From positions 1 to 64,000 of the forward strand of contig JASAND010019988.1 of assembly GCA_030248195.1 (NCBI GenBank): 64,000 nucleotides of DNA. The letters run 5' to 3'. Each line of letters opens with the position of its first letter. The first letter of the stretch is position 1. The notes under the pieces are model-generated. The model saw only the letters and a program-made list of their open reading frames with translations, was not told the origin of the DNA and ran no database searches. Both the position numbers and the translations under genes were made by a program. Source of the stretch: Trissonchulus latispiculum. Taxonomy: Eukaryota; Nematoda; Enoplea; Enoplida; Ironidae. Below are positions 46,501 to 55,500 of this stretch, in pieces.

Positions 46501-49500
46501 TTGTCTAATTTTATTGTTATTTTTATTTTTATCTAATTTAAACTTTACTTTAATTTTAATGTTTTTATATTTTCATAGTGTTAAGTATATATCAGCATTT
46601 CGTGTGAACATAGAAATGTTGAAATCAGCTTAATAAACTAGTATTAGTCCTGGGATGTGTCAGTAGGGTCCTCTGTACTCAAGGTACGAAACTCGGCGGT
46701 TCGATCCCCGTCGAAGACATTTTTCTTCACAACTTTCAAATCCTGATTTCAACCTTTCACATTAGTGTACTAAATTTTGATGGGATTTCTCACCTGGAAA
46801 TAGAATATATACTTATAGTATTTTTAGACAGTGAAAAGTGCAAATTGGAACGGGCCTTCCAGTCAGACTTGGCCAAGTCCAGAAACAGTTCCTCTCTATT
46901 CATTCCTTCCTGTGAGCCCACTGGGACCTACTCCCCTATTCAGGTAGATATTCCTTTTCTCATTGAGCTGTAATCAGATTTTTAATTTTTCGTTTAGATT
47001 TAATTTTTGTTGTTATGAAGTTTGTTTGGGTAGGTCAGTTGGAGCATAATTAATTCTGTATCATAGCGGAACTTAGGCTGGGCTAGTGAGCTGTTTTCCA
47101 CAGTATAATTTTCTTGCCATTTCGAATTTTCTTTATTTTTCTTTTTTCTTTTTTAGTGTCACAGTGCTACGGGTTATTGCTGGTGTGTAACCCCTCTCGG
47201 ACATCCCATCCCTGGCACTTCTGTACATAATAATCGGCCTAAATGTGACAAATATGGTAAACAGGATTTTAGAAAGTCTTACTTAGTTAGTATACATTTT
47301 TAAACCATTAAAATCCTTCATAATATCAAGAGTACATAATAACTAAGAGTGTGACAAGCGTCACACTCTTAGTTATCAAGCAGAAAACATCATCTGCACA
47401 ATAGCGGCCTACCCCCCCCCCCACAACTGAGTACCTGGTGACCCCCCCACAACTGAGTACCAGGTACACAATTGTGTACCAGCACTCGCTTGTATGTTTA
47501 CATGTTGAAGCCAAAAACATTCTATCAGCAGCTGGCCACTTTTGAGCTTCAACATGTAAACATACAAGCGAGTGCTGGTACACAATTGTGTACCTGGTAC
47601 TCAGTTGTGGGGGGGTCACCAGGTACTCAGTTGTGGGGGGGGTAGGCCGTTATTGTGCAGATGATGTTTTCTGCTTGATAACTAAGAGTGTGACGCTTGT
47701 CACACTCTTAGTTATTATGTACTCTTGATAATATGACGCATAGCCGCTAGGTGTGTATCAACCAGTGATAGAGCCGGGTAACTTATCCTTGATTAAGTGA
47801 CCCGGTAGAGTACTGACCCCGGTATTACAAGAGACGACCCGGTCTTTTTGAAAATTCTCAAATCCTGCAAAAAATTTTTGTTTCGTGTAAACGCATAATT
47901 TAGGTGTGTCTCTGTATGGCGACCAGTCGAAGCCATAATTTTTAAAAGCTTTGGTGATTCAAGATAATCGAGTCAAGACTTAGGGTAAAATCTCTTGACC
48001 CGTTGACCCAGTCAAAAAATAACCCGACCTCACCTGGTGATCCGGTTTCATCACTGTTGTTAAGCCCACACTTTACTTTTGATTTTAGTGGACCCTTTTG
48101 ACTAAAAGCATTTTTGGATTTTCTGTCTTTTCCGATTTAACTATTTCATCGTATGCATGATGTTTTAATCTTTTTTAAGTTGTGCCAATTTCGTCAGATT
48201 ATTTGCATGCATGATTCAATGCTTATTCGTGTAGTTTTAGGTAAAGTGGGAAGGCGTTCTTCGCGCCGAAAGCTTGGTACGAAACGGAGAGGTATTTTCC
48301 GCTTTTGTCGCGTTCTTTATTTCTCTTTTCTCAACTTCCTTCCGTAATTCCATTACTAGTCATTGCAAAAAAGGTTGTCATTGTCGATTTATCCATGCTT
48401 CTTTATTATATGTTCAGAAATCAGAATTATATATAAAATGTAATTATTTTTTATCTATCGTCTAATTATTTATAATTCATCTTTAGCTTTTGTTGCTTTT
48501 AGATTTTAGTGTGTAAAGCTTATATGTACAACTTCTATTATTTTGTTTTGCGTTAAATGTGTAGAGAGATCTCCAGGGACTCAATTCTGAGGAAGGAGGG
48601 GTCCTTTTCGTATCTTTTATAAATCGCAATTTACCATAAAATACGTAAAGAAGATGTTTAAACTGCCTCCTTGTCCAAAGGACCGGCCCTATGAAAACCA
48701 GAGCGTGGTGTTCAAAAAGTACAACAAAACTAAATTTGAATGTGGTCCCCTAATATGGAAAAACCGATTTGAAAATGCGCAAAATGGCTTTAGGAGAAAT
48801 CAGATATTCTGTTCCAGGTTGCAATACCGCTGATCGTGCCACTTTCAACAGCAATCTAATAAAGATCTTCAGAACTGAATATGATCGCGAGCCACAGCAA
48901 AATAAAGGCCATTCGTGTAAGTAGGATTATTGGGACTATATATATAGTTCTCAGGTTTGTCCCTACCGTACGGAAGAACTGAAAAACGAAGATTTTGTTC
49001 CAACCAACGCACAAAGATTCCGCAAATTGCTTTATTTGGGTAGACGGTGAAGCTTGTTGAAAATGGCAAAAAATTGAAAACCACAGATTGCCAATTTTTG
49101 AAGGAAGTGGGTTTTGTCGCCGGCCTGGAATCTCGGTGAGGGCGACCGGTCTTAGCTATCGGCCGGCCCGACCTACGTTTTTCAGAACAGCGGCTGCAGC
49201 GCCGTGCTGGACTTGGCTACACAAGTCGGCTCTCACCGTCCTTACTTTCCCTCAGACGGTTGAGGTGGGCGATATTCAGGCGGCGGCGAACATTAAGCTG
49301 GAAGCTTTTTAGCGATTAAACTGTAAAACAGGTTCTAATCAGCTCAGCTTGCTTCTGAAGTTTACGATTAACCGCTGGTCAGTATGGCTTGGACTTGGAA
49401 GTTATGTTGTCTGCCCATGTCAGCCGTGTCTCCGCCGCTTGTCCGATTTTTCAGTGGACTGCTAGGAGCAGCATTTTATGATCCTCTAAAAAATTCTATA

Positions 49501-52500
49501 CATGCTGAACCCCGAGTAAAAATAATTTAATCTAATCATTTTTTATGTTTTGTTTTTAGCTGTTGCAATTATTCGTGATCCAGAACGTCGTGTCATCCTG
49601 TGGAAGTTCAACCAGCTGGACAAAAATCGAAACGGGAAGCTAAGCCGGCGAGAGATTCGTGAACTGGCCAGGCTGGTTCGAAAGCTGGTTCGACCCGGAG
49701 CCTGCGCCCGACGATTCCGTCGATCCTGTGACTACAATCATGATCGAAAAATCAGTCGCCACGAATGGTCAATGTGTCTCGGCGTTGACATTAACAGTAA
49801 GCTGAGTTTTGGACTCATATTAACATTTTCTGTCTTGTCTTGTCTTGCAGATTTAAAGCGAGTTTTTGCAGACTTTATTGCAAAATGAAACGTTTTCTTG
49901 CTTTTCACATTCGTACTTCTCTTTACCTGTAATCTATCTTGTCCGTTGTCCTGTTCGTCCTGCTTTGCACTTTGGATAAATGTAAAGCAATTCAACGCTA
50001 ATTTGAATACATTAAATACAGTTAATGCTTTAATAAATTGGTCCGTTACTAAAATTGCAAGTTAGCGACAATAAATAGTTGTTTGTTTTTGAATTTTGTA
50101 ATTTTGCCCACCATATCTAAATTTGTCCATGCACTGCACACTCAATCCTAAGGTTGCCCACCAAAATGCCCCTGGCAGTTTTGACAAAATCCTGCTTCTA
50201 CTACCGAAAATGAATTCCTGAATTCGTTCATTTACAAAATCATCACAAGTCGATTTTGAAATTATACCGAAGGTGGAAACAAAATTTTTGACGTCGTAAA
50301 ATTTAGGTCGATTAAATCAAATTAGTCGACGTTGAGTCAGTGAGCTCATTCAAAATTGGATGGAAGCCTAAATCGCGTAAGAATATAAATAAACGCAGTC
50401 GGATATTATATAAATAAACACAATCTTACAAATTAAATTTCTTGTATATAATCCAAAATTTCCGATATTTCCGAAAATTGTCAACTGACGCAGATTTTTG
50501 TGACCGCCTTCGTCATAATTTTTCCTGATTGCCCTCTTTTGCTTAATTTCTACACGTACAACGTATGCAGACCAAAATTGAAAATATTAAGTTTAGTGAT
50601 AACCCTAAATGAGTAATCTATTGTGTGGGAGTGGCTCTTTCTTTGTTTGCGCTAATGACTGGCTTTCCTGTTTCTCTGATATCATTTTAGCCGACCACCT
50701 GCGTAAATTAGTGCTTATCTCTGTTCTTCTGTCCATCCAATCTTAAACTACGCAGTTAATGCTCAAAATCTCCCATAATTTGGCACACCTAAATTTTCCT
50801 CAGTTGTGAGTTGATCACTTCTTAGTCAGAGTTCAGAGTTGTTCCTCTGGAAAGATGACTGTAAGCTTCAGTCTCTGTTATCGGCTAGCTTTAAGCTATG
50901 GTAAGCTTTGGTTCAAACGGTTTTCCCATTTGTACAGTATCAAAGTCAAAAAGTTTGCAAAAGACTAATGCCTCCTTTAGGGTCTGCTTGTTTCAATTGG
51001 TTGGTACTACATCTGTATAGGCTATTGCAGTTTTTCAGTTTGCTTTCTATGACCGTGTATAAGTTTATAAAGGGTTTTCCTTTAAAAATATTCAGATTTG
51101 GTGGTCAAACCTTACTGTAAAAGCTTCGGGCTGAAGCAGTCTTGAAGTTCTTTCGCAATTTTAATTTCTGTGAATTAGGAGGCAGTCTGAAACACTTCTG
51201 TTAAAAATCTTTATTCTGAAAATAGCTGAGTGAATCGTATCGGCCTAATAACTGATTACAGCTAACTTTATCGTTTTTATGAGCTTTATCCTTCTTATTA
51301 ATTTTGATTAATTTTCATTTGTTATTAGTTATTTCTTCTTCCTTGAATTGTATCCTTCGTAGATCCGCCTCCCGCGTTTAATTAATTTTCTTGATGTTAT
51401 GAACTAAAGTCTGACCAAAATTCTTGGAACCGAAATGTGAGCGGCTGTCCTGAGTTATCATTTGAAAGTAGCCTATACAATGTATATATTTTTCGAATCC
51501 TCAGGAACCCGAGATTTCGAAAATCCGAAAAATTCCGAAATTCCGGATTTCACTCAGGGAAAATTTAAAATTTTTAGTTTTTCGCCAAATTTTTATCGCA
51601 ATTAAAATTTGGTTCTCACAGTCGAATAGAGCTGGTCCCGCTACACATTTTTGCTCTTAGAAGCTTTTCACGAAAACGCACCCAATTTCCGGAATTCCGG
51701 GTTTTCTAAATTACCGGATTTTAAAAATTTCCTCCAATACCCTCAAGATGGGTATCATTCGAAAGCTCTTATCGAGCTGAACAACTTTTGTAATAGAACG
51801 AACTCGTGAAAATGCACTCAATTCCCGGAATTCGCGAAAACCGAATTTTCCGGATTTTAAAAATTTTCTCCAATACCCACAATATGGGTATCATTCGAGA
51901 GCACTTGATGAGCTGAACAAATCTTGTAATAGAACCAATGTCTGAAAATGCACCTAAATCCCGGAATTCACAAATTCGGATTTCACTCTAGCTTGGAAAC
52001 TTTTCGTGAATTCCGAGAACTGGGCTCATTTCTGCAAGTTGGTTCTATTACAAGATTTGTTCAGCTCATCAAGAGCTCTCGAATGATACCCATATTGTGG
52101 GTATTGGAGAAAATTTTTAAAATCCGGAAAATCCGGTTTTCTCGAATTCCGGGAATTGTGTGCATTTTCACGAGTAAGTTCTATTACAAAAGTTGTTCAG
52201 CCCGATAAGAGCTTTCGAATGATACCCATCTTGTGGGTACTGGAGGAAATTTTTAAAATCCGGTAATTTAGAAAACCCAGAATTCCGGAAATTGGGTGTA
52301 TTTTCGTGAAAAGCTTCTAAGAGCAAAATTGTGTAGCAGGACCGTATCTAATCGACTGTGAGAATCAAATTTTGATTGCGATAAAAATTGGGCGAAAAAC
52401 CAAAAATTTTAAATTTTCCGTGAATGAATTCCGGAATTTCGGATTTTTTCGAATTTTCAAAATCTCGGGTTCCTGAGGATTCGAAAAATATATACATTGT

Positions 52501-55500
52501 ATAGGCTACCTTCAAATGATAACTCAGGACAGCCGCTCACATTTCGGTTCCAAGAATTTTTGGTCAGACTTTACTTAAGATTAGACTATGCACTTGTCTA
52601 GAAACTACACGAAAAAGGTACAACCTGATTTCGTCTATACTAAATATTGCAACTGCCTCCTCCTCACAAGTGTTGGAATTTTAACCGTTCCTATGCAAAA
52701 TTAGAGTTAGTAAGTCCAGTTAGAGTCAAGTCAAGTAAAGCTGTCAGTTAAATTTAGCTTTTGAGTACTTTACGATGGAAAGTTCAACAGAAAAAGAGTG
52801 ACACCCGGCTAGAGCTCACCCACGCCGCCGAGCTGCCCTTCAGGAAATGAGCCGTATTAAATTAGAATGAATGACGCAAATACTTAACTTTTGAATGGCG
52901 GCTATAGGTCCTTTGTTTGGTAACTTTTCAATGATTAATTTGTTTTCATTTTTGCAAAGTAGGTATCAGTTTTTACTCAAAATTCCTGACGAGAGTCGTT
53001 TTGCTTCCTTTCCTTTTCCGCCAGGCTAATGCTCTCTAAAAAGTAGCTTCAAAATGCGGTTTACCTCAAAAAACTTAACCTCAGGGTTGTAAACAGCCTA
53101 TTTTATAAATTCTTTCAGACTGTGCTTACAACTTCCGCGTTACTTTGGAACGTAGAGTTCTTTGCTTCATTTTTCGATGTTGAAATTGACACAAATTCAG
53201 CACAACTTTTATACTATATAAAGTTATTGTGTACTCATATTCTGAGTTTATTTTTAAATAGAGTTTTAGATATTTACATAAACATTATTTTGTTAGCTTT
53301 CAGCTGCCAAATTAGCCCTCATTGCCAATTCACTTTACTTATTTGGTGCTATCAAATTTATTCTTGTAGTTTTTTGGAATTAAAATTTTTAATTTAAAGT
53401 GAAATGTTGAAACATTTCCTTATATTTGCAGGACTGGCCTTCTGGTCTATTAAAGGTAACGTTGTCATTGGGGACGGGGCGATGTATTAGTAGTTCATAA
53501 AATGCTAGAATATTTAGTTTGCAATAATTTAGTTGCACTGTTCCAATTTTTGTAACACACTTTTTGTGGCAGCCCTGAATTTTTCGCTTGTAATTTTCCC
53601 GTGTAGCCTCACTTAGAAGCTGACTTGTTTATTTTTCTACTTTATTTTTATGCTACGTTTCATGTTTGTGGTTTGCACTAACCTGTATATAGAAATATTT
53701 TGTCTTTTGTTGTGAGCTTCTCCTCTAACAGCCAGCATTTTTATGAGGTCAATTTTCTTGCTCCTACTTTGTATTGTACTAACGGCATATACTGCTTGAT
53801 TCCTTTCTTTTGCTTTTTGTGCTTTGCTTGTTACAATGCTTATTTTGCTCTAAAGCCTTTCTTTCATTTTGCATTTTGTCTTAGTGCTGCTGCAAACCTT
53901 TCGATCCATGCGAGGAAGTGAGGCCCAGCCCCTGGGAGGTTCGCCTTCGGGTCTATCCGGTCCGGCCTTGCCCAGGCGATCGCGTTTGGCTGCAACTCTG
54001 AGCGAATCTGAGATGAGACAAAGCGATTCACCTGCCCTGGGTCAGAGCTACCCCTCTGACCCTTTTCGAAGGGCCTTTGACCCCTTCTTTTTGGGTAAGA
54101 AATTCTTTTATCAATATACATTTGGGCTCCCATTTGCTTCTGTGCTTTGCGTAAGCATCACCGTCCTTGCTTTGTTTATTGCTCTTAGCCTTTTATTGTT
54201 ATTGTGCATGTTAATTAGCTTCGTGTTATCTGCACAAAATTTCAATCTTTCTTTTTTGCAGTCTTAATGTAATGTATGGTTCTTTATTTGTTTGCTTTCC
54301 TCTAAATACTTTTATTGTTAAGAATGGATTGTAACATTTTCAATTCATTGCTAAATTAATGCTCATGGAGTAGGGGCATTAGCTTTAATTTGTAGAGGCA
54401 GCTAATAGTTACATGTGATGTCCACTTTCTCAACCAAATAGTTGTCACAGCGGACGGGCACGTTATTAAAAGTTTCTTTGAGCAAGCAAACTTCGTTGTT
54501 CCAAGTGCAGCGTGACTTGAGTTAAACGAAAAATTGTCCATTTCTCCTTTCCGTTGCTCCGTCGAAGTATGTTCTGGCTCTAAACACATTTTCATGTTAG
54601 TTCTTATTCATCTCCGTCTCCCCGAATGTTTCCACTATTAATTTAATCTATTATTAACTATAAAGGCAGGAATGCTTGATTTTCTACGAAAGCAATTGTA
54701 GGTTTTTTAGGTCAGCTGAGAGGATCCAGTCTTCGAAGCAGCGATCACGTGGACGCAGTCTTCGGCGCCGCCCGACCCACTCCGCCCCCGGATCAGGAAG
54801 ATTTCAGTCAGTTTTCAGAGTTTAATCTAACAATAATAACATAATAGCATTCTCTAGCATATTAACTTGAGAAATGCTAGAGAATTTTAACAGTATTGCA
54901 AAGATTTTGCTGGAGGGAGTCGAGCCATGTTACCTCTCGATCTGCAGGCAGGAATGTTAACATTACACCACATACATAGATGACACATGAAGGAATGGTC
55001 CTGAATTATTGGTTATTGCATGATCCCTACCTGGATCACACGTAGACAACCGAACGTGAAAATATGGATCTAGTTGTATGTTATGGTTTGAGTTTTCATG
55101 TGGAACAAACAAACTTTAAGTAAGAGTGCGTAATTGCACTATATATTAGAAGAAAAGTGAGCCACTAGAGGGCTCCTCTGCATGGCATTGCGTATCGGTG
55201 CTCCGACCACAATACGCCAATGTTCCCCCGTTTGGTGTAGGGGGGTCGGCCAAATCGACAGGACATACTCCCCCCCTCCGTTCGGTGGGGGGTGGGATAG
55301 CTGACAAAAGGTCCCCGTTTGGTTGGGGGGGGGGGTGGAGCAGAGTATTACGGTAGTTTCACCGCATTTGTAAAACGGGTCGCAAATAGCCAATCAGATT
55401 CAGCCAATCCCAGCCCCTGTCTTTACGACCCCCGCCAGACGGGGACCCTCGTCTGGATACCCCCACCAAACGGGGGCCCCTTTTAGTTAACCCCCCCCCC

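Noticed and set aside
46640..46720. tRNA gene
   Set aside because: Box B is perfect, but no box A or complete cloverleaf could be drawn; kept only as a tRNA-like relic.
48654..48833. 59-residue ORF beginning MFKLPPCPKD in a SMOC intron
   Set aside because: Somewhat protein-like with three Cys, but no good splice sites in phase 1-1, no recognised domain and no promoter. Left unannotated.
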